DNA of 7,690 nt from Ruminococcaceae bacterium UBA5450 (GTDB lineage Bacteria > Bacillota > Clostridia > Oscillospirales > Acutalibacteraceae). The notes beneath the pieces are model-generated. The model made no database searches, was not told the DNA's origin, and saw only the letters and a program-made list of their open reading frames with translations. Positions 1 through 5,099 of this stretch are shown piece after piece. The position numbers were made by a program, and so were the translations under genes. Position 1 is the first letter of the stretch. The number at the start of each line of letters is the position of its first letter. The stretch spans positions 6,962-14,651 of the forward strand of contig DIQY01000062.1 of assembly GCA_002424295.1 (NCBI GenBank), in the 5' to 3' direction.

Positions 1-1
1 C

Positions 2-1876
2 AGTAAAGAGTTTTTAACGATTTCTGGAGGCACTTCTTCGGATAGCGGTTCTTCTGATAATGGAAATTCCGGAGGGACGACAACAACTACTACTGCAAAA
101 GTTACCGCCGATGTTTTAAATGTTCGTTCCGGAGATGGAACGAACTATTCGATTGACTTTACAGTTTCAGACGGAACAGTCGTTACTGTTTTAGAGCAGC
201 TCCCTTCCGGCTGGGCAAAAATTCAGACGAATTCGGGGGATACCGGATATTGCAAGATGGAATTCTTAACTCTCATCAATGATGAAAAGCCGACTCCTCC
301 GGATAGCGGTTCCAATACAGCGCAGAAGCTTGGAGTTGTCACCGGATCCGATGTTCGTTTGAGAGAAGGCCCCGGCACAAACTATGATATTTTGACAACG
401 TTAGGGCTAAATACCCAGCTTGTTATTTTGGATACTTCTACACAAGGTTGGGTAAAAGTGCAGACTTCAAACAATCAGACCGGATATATGTCTTCTGATT
501 ATGTAAAAGAGATTTCCGATTCGGATTCTGCAGCTTCTGATATTTCACTTTCTAATAATTCAGCTTCGGTGGAAGCAGGGAAGACACTGTACATAAAAGC
601 AACTGTGACCCCGAGTGATAGTGTCGTTTTCTGGACAAGCAGCAATGAAGAGATTGCATCTGTTGTAAATGGGTACATTTATGCGAAAGCACCGGGAAAT
701 GTTACGATTACTGCAAAATCTGGTACCCATTCGGTATCGTGTAATGTGACAGTGAAAGAAGCAGATGCAGTTCGTTCTGCTTATGCAAGCCCCAATGTGG
801 TTATGGCAGGGGGAACAGCAACTTTAGTTGCAATTACAGATGACTCCAGAACGGGCGTACAGTTTACAATGGATGGAAAAACATATACGGCTTCTTTAAA
901 GCAGACAGATAATACGAACAGTATCGTTACAAAAGTCTGGACAGCACAAGTCGAAGGGCTTTCTGCAGGAACGCATTCATTTACTGCGGAAAGTACAACA
1001 GGCGGTGAATATACGAACGGTTATCAATCGGATGTTTTTGTTTCAGCACAATCTGATACATCGGTTACAACGCAGGATGATCATCGTATGAGCGAAGCTA
1101 TGCTGGAGCAGATGGAAAAATGGGAAGGTTATGCTTCTGCGGTTTATGCAGATCAGCTGACTTATGATAAGATTCCAACGGTTGGATATGGCGTTGTACT
1201 TTACCCAGGGGATACTTTTTATAACAATTTGAGTGCGGAAGAAGCACATAGCCAGATGGTTAACTCGCTCAATAAAGCAAGTTATACTTCAGTCCTTAAT
1301 CAATTTGTTCATGCAAATAATCTTTATATCTCTCAGAGCCAGGCGGATGCACTGCTTAGTTTCTCTTATAATTGCGGTTCCGGTTACTTTAGCAATATGG
1401 GACTGCAGTGCGATTTTCGTACCATCATGCTGAATGCAGTCGCTGTAAATAGCGGAGATGCAAATTATTCGGCGACTGCGACCGATACAGTCAAAATGTA
1501 TGCGTCGGTGGGAGGAAACCAGTGCGGAGTGCTCTCCAACGGAACCGGTGTAACGGTGACAGGAATTCAGGCAGACGATATTAAAAACGTTTATTATAAA
1601 GTTCAGACTTCTAATGGAGAAGGCGGCTGGGTCAATGCTGGGTATGTCCATATTGATGATAGCTACGGACTTAAAAAAGATTTGAATTATACGAATGCGA
1701 AAGCAATGGGAAATGAATTTTTGCTCTGGTGCACGGCCGGAGGAAATGCTTATGAAGGCTTAATGTATCGTCGTCTTGGAGAAGTCAATGTTTATAATTA
1801 CAACGAATATGATTTTGTTCGTTACAATAATCATGACTATGTTTATCCGAGTGCCCTTCAGGGGCAGATTTCCTAA
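2..1876 (+). CDS. Modular SH3b/BIG2/GH24 lysozyme-type cell-wall hydrolase (5' end outside window)
   Basis: The reading frame is open from the first bases, so the gene starts upstream; 624 residues are visible. The ATG at 257 lies inside an SH3 domain and is not the start. Visible domains in order: the tail of one SH3b repeat (2-22), a Ser/Gly/Thr linker, a second SH3b (about 101-271, with LNVRSGDGTNY), a third (about 332-514, with VRLREGPGTNYDI), a BIG2 Ig-like domain (about 539-760), another beta-rich domain (about 764-1051), and a GH24 lysozyme domain from about 1085. The catalytic triad matches T4 lysozyme E-8-D...T: Glu at 1124, Asp at 1151, Thr at 1178 (TVGYG). ALLSFSYNCGSG follows, and the family's C-terminal part (WCTAGGNAYEGLMYRRLGE) lies near 1727-1786. 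A further SH3-like segment (about 1484-1657) sits between these catalytic parts. Members of this family cleave peptidoglycan between MurNAc and GlcNAc; SH3b and BIG2 modules usually bind the wall. It is probably secreted, but the signal peptide is not in view. No phage genes are nearby, so a host autolysin or secreted lysozyme is more likely than an endolysin. Confidence 0.88.
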   Translation, partial: SKEFLTISGGTSSDSGSSDNGNSGGTTTTTTAKVTADVLNVRSGDGTNYSIDFTVSDGTVVTVLEQLPSGWAKIQTNSGDTGYCKMEFLTLINDEKPTPPDSGSNTAQKLGVVTGSDVRLREGPGTNYDILTTLGLNTQLVILDTSTQGWVKVQTSNNQTGYMSSDYVKEISDSDSAASDISLSNNSASVEAGKTLYIKATVTPSDSVVFWTSSNEEIASVVNGYIYAKAPGNVTITAKSGTHSVSCNVTVKEADAVRSAYASPNVVMAGGTATLVAITDDSRTGVQFTMDGKTYTASLKQTDNTNSIVTKVWTAQVEGLSAGTHSFTAESTTGGEYTNGYQSDVFVSAQSDTSVTTQDDHRMSEAMLEQMEKWEGYASAVYADQLTYDKIPTVGYGVVLYPGDTFYNNLSAEEAHSQMVNSLNKASYTSVLNQFVHANNLYISQSQADALLSFSYNCGSGYFSNMGLQCDFRTIMLNAVAVNSGDANYSATATDTVKMYASVGGNQCGVLSNGTGVTVTGIQADDIKNVYYKVQTSNGEGGWVNAGYVHIDDSYGLKKDLNYTNAKAMGNEFLLWCTAGGNAYEGLMYRRLGEVNVYNYNEYDFVRYNNHDYVYPSALQGQIS

Positions 1877-1880
1877 AAAA

Positions 1881-1917
1881 CAAAAAATCGCTTTCCACAA
1901 TGGAAAGCGATTTTTTG
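1881..1917. terminator. Bidirectional rho-independent terminator
   Basis: A perfect 10-bp stem pairs 1888-1897 with 1901-1910 around a CAA loop. It is extended by an A6 tract (1882-1887) facing a T6 tract (1911-1916), giving 17 contiguous pairs. The A and T tracts provide a U-run for transcripts from either side. It ends the lysozyme gene on the plus strand and could end the small minus-strand unit starting near 2010. Confidence 0.93.
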
Positions 1918-1934
1918 TTTTATTTTTCAATCGG

Positions 1935-1985
1935 TTAGCTGTACGTATTGCTTGATTTAGTAATATTAAAATAAAATGTTTCCAT
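1935..1985 (-). CDS. Possible 16-residue micro-ORF, function unknown
   Basis: On the minus strand ATG (1985-1983) opens a 16-codon frame ending in TAA (1937-1935). It would encode METFYFNITKSSNTYS. AAGGAGG (minus strand, 1997-1991) stands 5 nt upstream, as good a Shine-Dalgarno sequence as any in the window. A promoter-like TTGTAA-18-TATACT lies upstream, and the bidirectional hairpin at 1881-1917 closes the unit, so all parts of a short transcript of about 130 nt are present. I do not recognise the peptide. It has no signal sequence or obvious transmembrane segment; it is aromatic near the start and Ser/Thr/Asn-rich at the end. It could be a real small peptide, an sRNA with a short ORF, or chance. 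A longer minus-strand frame over the same DNA (2011-1760) has no RBS and runs into the lysozyme gene, so I do not favour it. Confidence 0.35.
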   Translation of the reverse strand: METFYFNITKSSNTYS

Positions 1986-1996
1986 AAAATCCTCCT

Positions 1997-2024
1997 TTTA
2001 AAGAAGGCCATTTTATAGTATACT
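1997..2024 (+). promoter_or_regulatory. Probable SigA promoter of the VOC gene
   Basis: TATACT (2019-2024) is a good -10 box. The best -35 is TTTAAA (1997-2002) at 16 bp, which is weak. Transcription would start near 2031, about 33 nt before the ATG. This -10 overlaps the -10 of the opposing minus-strand promoter through a perfect 10-bp palindrome, so the two promoters probably exclude each other. Confidence 0.4.
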
Positions 2025-2046
2025 AAAACTGAATAAAATTTTACAA
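2017..2046 (-). promoter_or_regulatory. SigA-like promoter for the minus-strand micro-ORF
   Basis: Read on the minus strand, TTGTAA (2046-2041) is followed by an 18-bp spacer and TATACT (2022-2017). Transcription would start near 2010, about 25 nt before the ATG at 1985, leaving the AAGGAGG in the leader. The -10 box lies inside the palindrome TAGTATACTA (2016-2025). Confidence 0.42.
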
Positions 2047-2047
2047 A

Positions 2048-2053
2048 AAGGAG
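2048..2053 (+). promoter_or_regulatory. RBS that sets the VOC start at 2064
   Basis: AAGGAG ends 10 nt before the ATG at 2064. An in-frame TTG at 2055 would sit 1 nt from this Shine-Dalgarno sequence, too close to be used, so the start is ATG 2064. Confidence 0.8.
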
Positions 2054-2063
2054 ATTGCTTAAA

Positions 2064-2426
2064 ATGAAAAGTCGTTTTCTGCATGCTAATTTAAATGTTC
2101 TCGATTTGGAAAAGAGTATCGCTTTTTATCATCAAGCGCTTGGACTCCATGAAGTGCGCCGAAAAGAAGCGAAGGACGGATCGTTTATTCTGGCTTTTTT
2201 GGAAGACGGAGAAAGTGATTTTCAGTTGGAACTTACATGGCTACGGGATCGCAAAAAGCCCTATGATCTAGGCGATAATGAGCATCATCTTGCATTTCGG
2301 GTCGAAAGCAAGGAAAAAGCTCATGAATTGCACCAAAAAATGGATTGCATCTGTTATGAAAACAAAGAGATGGGACTCTATTTTATCAGTGATCCGGATG
2401 GATATTGGCTGGAGATTCTGGACTAA
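2064..2426 (+). CDS. VOC-family glyoxalase I-like protein (lactoylglutathione lyase-like)
   Basis: This 120-residue protein is one complete vicinal-oxygen-chelate module pair. Residues 1-60 and 70-120 each give a beta-alpha-beta-beta-beta unit. The four metal ligands expected from E. coli GloA are all present: His7 (FLHANLNV), Glu56 (LELTW), His75 (HHLAF; His74 is adjacent) and Glu117 (GYWLEILD). The DPDGY motif before the last ligand is also typical. Glyoxalase I isomerises the hemithioacetal of methylglyoxal and a thiol to a 2-hydroxyacyl thioester in the cytoplasm. Many clostridia lack glutathione, so the natural thiol or substrate is uncertain. It is slightly shorter than GloA and ends directly after the last ligand. 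It has its own promoter region and RBS and is transcribed towards the MBL gene, whose 3' end it overlaps by 41 bp. The VOC assignment is secure; the exact substrate is inferred. Confidence 0.87.
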   Translation: MKSRFLHANLNVLDLEKSIAFYHQALGLHEVRRKEAKDGSFILAFLEDGESDFQLELTWLRDRKKPYDLGDNEHHLAFRVESKEKAHELHQKMDCICYENKEMGLYFISDPDGYWLEILD

Positions 2427-3138
2427 TGTAGTCGATTTCCTGTCCGCAGTGAGTTAGATTTACTAAATGGCTTCGATAAGGATCCGCCATGGGATCTTCT
2501 TTCACTTTTTCGAAGCAGGAATAATTATCTCCAAAATGCATAGGGATACAGAGATTTGCTCCAATAGTTCTCATAAAATAATCCAGCCCCCAGAGATATT
2601 GATTTTCCAGGCGCGGATCCATGGGAACAAAAGCAATATCGACCTTTTTGCCTTTTATGGAATCAATTTCTTTCTGATAGGCTGTTTTCATATGAGCATT
2701 ATTTTCTTCGGTGTCACCTTCCCAATGCCACCAGTTTAAATCGCCTGCATGGTAAATGCAGAGGTTGTCTATCCAGATTAAAAACGCAACTCCCAAGTCG
2801 GTAGAGGTTAAAGTGTGAATTTTAATATCTCCCATATCGTAATCTGTATCAGGTGCCACGTAAAGCGCTTTTTGCAGTTTTGGAAGATCGTTGGAAAGAA
2901 TATAGCGGATCTTTGGACAAAACTCGCGCCATTTGAAGATATGAGAATCAAAATGGTCATTATGACTGTGAGAAACAAATACGATGGTATCTTTTTTAGG
3001 TAGGACAGATTCATCAACAACGCCCTGGTCGAAGGTGCCGCCGGCAGTTGGATGAGTACAGTCATCGAAAATTAAAAGATGGTCTTCAGTTTCTACTACA
3101 AATCCACTGTTATAAAGATACCAGATCTTTGTATTCAT
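2386..3138 (-). CDS. MBL-fold metallohydrolase (UlaG-like)
   Basis: The protein has 250 residues. The ATG at 3138 follows TAAGGAGC (minus strand, 3153-3147) at 8 nt. It has the metallo-beta-lactamase fold signature: HSHNDH at residues 57-62 (ligands His57, His59, Asp61, His62), His130 with Asp133 (YHAGD), and His201 (PMHFGD). The N-terminal strand pattern NSGFVVET...LLIFDD is typical of UlaG-like and Lactamase_B_3-type hydrolases, not of true beta-lactamases or glyoxalase II. It is cytoplasmic, with no signal peptide. The substrate cannot be read from the sequence; known relatives hydrolyse lactones or phosphodiesters. The last 12 or so codons (SPESPANIHPDH) overlap the end of the convergent VOC gene, and no terminator is visible at the junction. 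The tail may therefore be an extension gained by loss of an earlier stop. Confidence 0.85.
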   Translation of the reverse strand: MNTKIWYLYNSGFVVETEDHLLIFDDCTHPTAGGTFDQGVVDESVLPKKDTIVFVSHSHNDHFDSHIFKWREFCPKIRYILSNDLPKLQKALYVAPDTDYDMGDIKIHTLTSTDLGVAFLIWIDNLCIYHAGDLNWWHWEGDTEENNAHMKTAYQKEIDSIKGKKVDIAFVPMDPRLENQYLWGLDYFMRTIGANLCIPMHFGDNYSCFEKVKEDPMADPYRSHLVNLTHCGQEIDYISPESPANIHPDH

Positions 3139-3161
3139 GGAATCAGCTCCTTATTTTAAGT

Positions 3162-3190
3162 ATCATATCTGCAAAAGCGGAATTTGAGAA
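3162..3190 (-). promoter_or_regulatory. Candidate SigA promoter for the MBL gene
   Basis: On the minus strand, TTCTCA (3190-3185), a 17-bp spacer and TATGAT (3167-3162) precede the MBL gene. The -10 is good and the -35 weak. The start point near 3155 leaves a short leader that begins just ahead of the TAAGGAGC Shine-Dalgarno sequence. Confidence 0.35.
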
Positions 3191-3213
3191 ACTCCTTTGA
3201 CATATATTTTGCC

Positions 3214-3220
3214 AAGGAGG
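3214..3220 (+). promoter_or_regulatory. RBS that sets the deacetylase start at 3230
   Basis: AAGGAGG is followed by 9 nt and ATG (3230). An in-frame TTG at 3197 lies upstream of this Shine-Dalgarno sequence and would add 11 residues (including PRRFFF) encoded by the RBS itself. The start is therefore 3230. Confidence 0.88.
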
Positions 3221-3229
3221 TTCTTTTTT

Positions 3230-4015
3230 ATGAAATGTTTTGTTTTAACAAAGAGAAAGGCAATCTTAGCATTGTCGGTCGCGGTATGTGTTGCCGCCGG
3301 AATTGTATTTGGAATTCACGGAGCCGCTGCTAATGCGGCGGCTACAAAAACAAGGCTTGTCCCAATTTATAATGTAAAAACAGATCAAAAAAAGATTTCG
3401 ATCAGCTTCGATGCAGCGTGGGGAAATGAACAGACGCAGAATTTAATTGATATTTTAGGAAAGTATTCTGTTAAGACCACATTCTTTGTTGTGGGATCAT
3501 GGGTAGAAAAATATCCGGAATCCGTAAAAGCTTTGGCAGATGCAGGACATGAGGTGTGTAATCATTCGGATTCTCACCCACACATGCCACAGCTTCCAAG
3601 AGAAAAGATTGCATCGGAGATTCAAAATTGCAACCAAAAAATCAAGGCAATCACCGGAAAAGAGCCAACCTTATTCCGTGCGCCCTATGGAGATTATAAT
3701 AATACTTTAATTGAGACTGTCAAGGGCCTTAATATGCATGAGATTCAATGGAATGTCGATAGTTTGGATTGGAAAGACCCAACGCCGCAGCAAATTTATG
3801 AGCGTGTGGTTGGAAAAGTTCAGCCGGGATCGATCGTTTTGTTACATAACGGGGCAAAAAATACGCCTGCTGCATTGCCTTCCATTTTGGAAACTTTGCA
3901 AAAACAGGGCTATGAGATTGTCCCGATTTCTCAATTAATCTATAACGGGACTTATAAAATTGATAATAATGGGACACAAATTCCAACGGATCAGGGAACT
4001 TCATCAGGAGGCTGA
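3230..4015 (+). CDS. PdaB-like polysaccharide deacetylase (CE4/NodB domain), spore-associated family
   Basis: The protein has 261 residues. Residues 11-30 form a hydrophobic signal or anchor segment after a basic start (TKRK), so the catalytic domain is outside the membrane. The NodB domain spans about 54-240 with recognisable CE4 motifs: SFDAAWG (59-65), NHSDSH (111-116; zinc ligands His112 and His116), RAPYGDYN (150-157), DSLDWKD (177-183) and IVLLHNG (202-208). In classic CE4 enzymes motif 1 is FDD, with a catalytic and a metal-binding Asp; here the second Asp is Ala62. B. subtilis PdaB, a sporulation protein needed for spore stability, also lacks it as I recall, so this is a family trait rather than damage. 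The C-terminal 20 residues are polar and probably disordered. The gene is divergent from the MBL gene and runs 22 bp ahead of a small unknown and then a SASP gene. The promoter is unclear: CATATATT (3201-3208) resembles a sigma-E/K -10 but has a poor -35. Enzymatic activity is not assured. Confidence 0.88.
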   Translation: MKCFVLTKRKAILALSVAVCVAAGIVFGIHGAAANAAATKTRLVPIYNVKTDQKKISISFDAAWGNEQTQNLIDILGKYSVKTTFFVVGSWVEKYPESVKALADAGHEVCNHSDSHPHMPQLPREKIASEIQNCNQKIKAITGKEPTLFRAPYGDYNNTLIETVKGLNMHEIQWNVDSLDWKDPTPQQIYERVVGKVQPGSIVLLHNGAKNTPAALPSILETLQKQGYEIVPISQLIYNGTYKIDNNGTQIPTDQGTSSGG

Positions 4016-4037
4016 TCTTTTTTGAAAGGATTTTAAC

Positions 4038-4256
4038 ATGGCACAGGTTACAGAAATTCGATTAGTAAAACGTCCGATAAGAATTACAAAAAAAACAACA
4101 ATTGATGTAGCACAAGATGAAAATTGGTTTTCTATTTGGATTCATGAAGCAGGGCAGGAAAAAGGACTGACTCCGTGCCCCGTTAGTTTACAGATCAATC
4201 AAAAAACGGCAGAAGAATTGATGAATTTATTAGGGGAATTTTTGAATAAAAAGTAA
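4038..4256 (+). CDS. Small conserved-looking protein of unknown function (72 aa)
   Basis: I do not recognise this family. ATG at 4038 follows AAAGGA (4025-4030) by 7 nt, and the gene starts 22 bp after the deacetylase stop with no terminator between, so the two are probably cotranscribed. The product is basic near the N-terminus (RLVKRPIRITKK), then has a likely beta pair around ENWFSIWIHEAG (residues 28-39), a PCPVSLQI strand (46-53), and ends in an amphipathic helix (KTAEELMNLLGEFLNKK). There is no signal peptide or transmembrane segment, so it should be cytoplasmic. One Cys is present. Its position between a spore-type deacetylase and a SASP gene suggests a sporulation-time role, but that is only guilt by association. 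Codon use and a clear RBS support a real gene. Confidence 0.7.
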   Translation: MAQVTEIRLVKRPIRITKKTTIDVAQDENWFSIWIHEAGQEKGLTPCPVSLQINQKTAEELMNLLGEFLNKK

Positions 4257-4267
4257 AAAATTGTTAT

Positions 4268-4296
4268 TCATAAAACAGTGCATTCCTCACAAACTA
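4268..4296 (+). promoter_or_regulatory. Sigma-G-like (forespore) promoter of the SASP gene
   Basis: TCATA (4268-4272), a 17-bp spacer and CAAACTA (4290-4296) resemble the sigma-G consensus (GHATR, about 17-18 bp, CATWHTA) with one mismatch in each box. The start near 4303 would give a leader of about 45 nt containing AAGGAG (4333-4338). SASP genes are the classic sigma-G targets. Confidence 0.45.
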
Positions 4297-4347
4297 GGAA
4301 AGCAAACGCAAGAGATATAAAATTTATTTTGTAAGGAGTGTATTGAA

Positions 4348-4539
4348 ATGACATCTAGTAAAAATGTTGTCCCTGAGGCTCGTGCCGCACTGGATAAGTT
4401 CAAGATGGAAGCAGCTTCTGAGGTTGGCGTCAACTTAAAGAATGGCTATAACGGAGACCTTACCAGCCGCGAAGCTGGCTCTATTGGTGGCCAGATGGTC
4501 AAAGAAATGATCAAAAAGTATGAGGAAAGCATGAAATAA
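4348..4539 (+). CDS. Alpha/beta-type small acid-soluble spore protein (SASP)
   Basis: This 63-residue protein carries the full family signature. EARAALDKFKMEAASEVGV (residues 10-28) contains the site where germination protease GPR would cut, by alignment after Glu21 in KME-AASE. NGYNGDLTSREAGSIGGQMV (32-51) is the conserved DNA-contact and helix-forming region. SASPs coat DNA in the dormant forespore, push it to an A-like form and protect it from UV and chemicals; they are degraded on germination to feed amino acids. The length is normal for clostridial members. AAGGAG (4333-4338) lies 9 nt before the ATG, a sigma-G-like promoter lies upstream, and a strong hairpin follows the stop, so this looks like a monocistronic, forespore-specific gene. 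Confidence 0.96.
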   Translation: MTSSKNVVPEARAALDKFKMEAASEVGVNLKNGYNGDLTSREAGSIGGQMVKEMIKKYEESMK

Positions 4540-4559
4540 TTGTTTCCATTTTTGATCGG

Positions 4560-4589
4560 GGCACCATGCAAAAGCATGGTGCCTTTTTT
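4560..4589 (+). terminator. Rho-independent terminator of the SASP gene
   Basis: A perfect 10-bp GC-rich stem (GGCACCATGC, 4560-4569, with 4574-4583) has an AAAA loop and is followed by T6 (4584-4589). On the minus strand the hairpin is not followed by a U-run, so it serves the SASP side only. The convergent BofC-like gene has no clear terminator of its own. Confidence 0.95.
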
Positions 4590-4611
4590 ATAATCTTTTT
4601 TCTTTTTTATA

Positions 4612-4998
4612 TTAGCTATCATAATCCTCTAGAAGAGATCTCAATTTTTCATCACTTTCTACTTTAATTCCTTTTTCCAATAATTTTTGATCGGATTCTG
4701 GAAGAGAAGTGATCGAAACATTCAATTCATAAAATGGAATCTCTTCCTTTCCACGAAAAACACCAATATGGCCTTGATAAGACTGTAGCCGATACATGAC
4801 CGTCAGATCAGATTCCGTACTGCTGCTTTCATAAATTGGAGGGCGGCTTTCTTGACTTGACGATGTATTTGCGATAGAATATACAAATAGATTGGTAGAA
4901 GGTTGAGAATCAGGCTGCTTGAAGACCGAAATGATTGCGGCACCGCAGACGGCGGTTACACAGCAACAAACGATCAGGAGAATATCCCGCTTCTTCAT
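4612..4998 (-). CDS. BofC C-terminal-domain-like, membrane-anchored protein
   Basis: The protein has 128 residues from ATG 4998. An in-frame GTG at 5010 is rejected because it lies inside the Shine-Dalgarno sequence AGAGGTGAT (minus strand, 5014-5006). A short basic start (MKKRD) and a hydrophobic stretch (about 6-26, with three consecutive Cys) form an N-terminal anchor or signal. A Ser/Pro-rich linker follows (about 28-66). The compact C-terminal domain (68-128) reads YRLQSYQGHIGVF...SITSLPESDQKLLEKGIKV...LRSLLEDYDS. This pattern (YxLxxYxGxIxVF, LPExDxxLLxxGI, LLEDY) is what I recall for clostridial proteins annotated as BofC C-terminal domain. BofC in B. subtilis is a forespore protein acting in the intermembrane space on the SpoIVB-sigma-K checkpoint; the clostridial relatives may do something else. 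The gene converges on the SASP gene and diverges from a class A PBP. The family call is from memory of sequence pattern and is moderately sure. Confidence 0.65.
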   Translation of the reverse strand: MKKRDILLIVCCCVTAVCGAAIISVFKQPDSQPSTNLFVYSIANTSSSQESRPPIYESSSTESDLTVMYRLQSYQGHIGVFRGKEEIPFYELNVSITSLPESDQKLLEKGIKVESDEKLRSLLEDYDS

Positions 4999-5005
4999 GA
5001 TAGAA

Positions 5006-5014
5006 ATCACCTCT
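5006..5014 (-). promoter_or_regulatory. RBS that sets the BofC-like start at 4998
   Basis: The minus strand reads AGAGGTGAT, a 9-base match to the anti-Shine-Dalgarno region with one mismatch, 7 nt before ATG 4998. It covers the alternative GTG at 5010, which therefore cannot be the start. Confidence 0.78.
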
Positions 5015-5018
5015 TGAA

Positions 5019-5047
5019 TAGTTTGTACCTGATTTGGAAAATTATTC
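5019..5047 (-). promoter_or_regulatory. Sigma-G-like promoter of the BofC-like gene
   Basis: On the minus strand GAATA (5047-5043), a 17-bp spacer and CAAACTA (5025-5019) match the sigma-G pattern. The -10 sequence and spacer are identical to those before the SASP gene. The drawback is geometry: the start would fall near 5012-5015, so the Shine-Dalgarno sequence would begin almost at the 5' end of the mRNA. Confidence 0.35.
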
Positions 5048-5086
5048 TATATTTAATCAAATGGATTAGATTTTGTTTGCAATTTC

Positions 5087-5093
5087 AGGAGGT
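5087..5093 (+). promoter_or_regulatory. RBS that sets the PBP start at 5100
   Basis: AGGAGGT, extended as AGGAGGTG, stands 6-7 nt before ATG 5100. An in-frame TTG at 5073 lies upstream of this site and is not favoured. The PBP promoter is uncertain; TTGTAC (5023-5028), 19 bp, TATATT (5048-5053) is the best weak candidate. Confidence 0.85.
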
Positions 5094-5099
5094 GTCCCT

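Noticed and set aside
257..259. ATG at 257 as the start of the lysozyme gene
   Set aside because: The frame is open without a stop from position 2, and residues upstream complete an SH3b domain (VTADVLNVRSG...). The ATG is an internal Met in that domain.
2..1876. Prophage endolysin
   Set aside because: No holin, tail or portal gene is visible nearby. Multiple SH3b and BIG2 modules fit a secreted host hydrolase better, although upstream context is missing.
1760..2011. 83-codon minus-strand frame overlapping the end of the lysozyme gene
   Set aside because: It has no RBS, crosses a strong terminator hairpin and is antisense to the conserved GH24 C-terminus.
2467..2739. 90-codon plus-strand frame inside the MBL gene
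   Set aside because: It is antisense to the conserved metal-binding region of the MBL protein and has no Shine-Dalgarno sequence.
2064..3138. VOC and MBL genes as a glyoxalase I/II pair
   Set aside because: The MBL protein has UlaG-like features and not the glyoxalase II pattern or C-terminal domain. The genes are convergent, not an operon. A functional link is possible but unsupported.
3197..3202. TTGACA, a perfect -35 box, ahead of the deacetylase
   Set aside because: A -10 at 17 bp would fall at about 3220, inside or after the Shine-Dalgarno sequence and next to the ATG. It cannot drive this gene with a usable leader.
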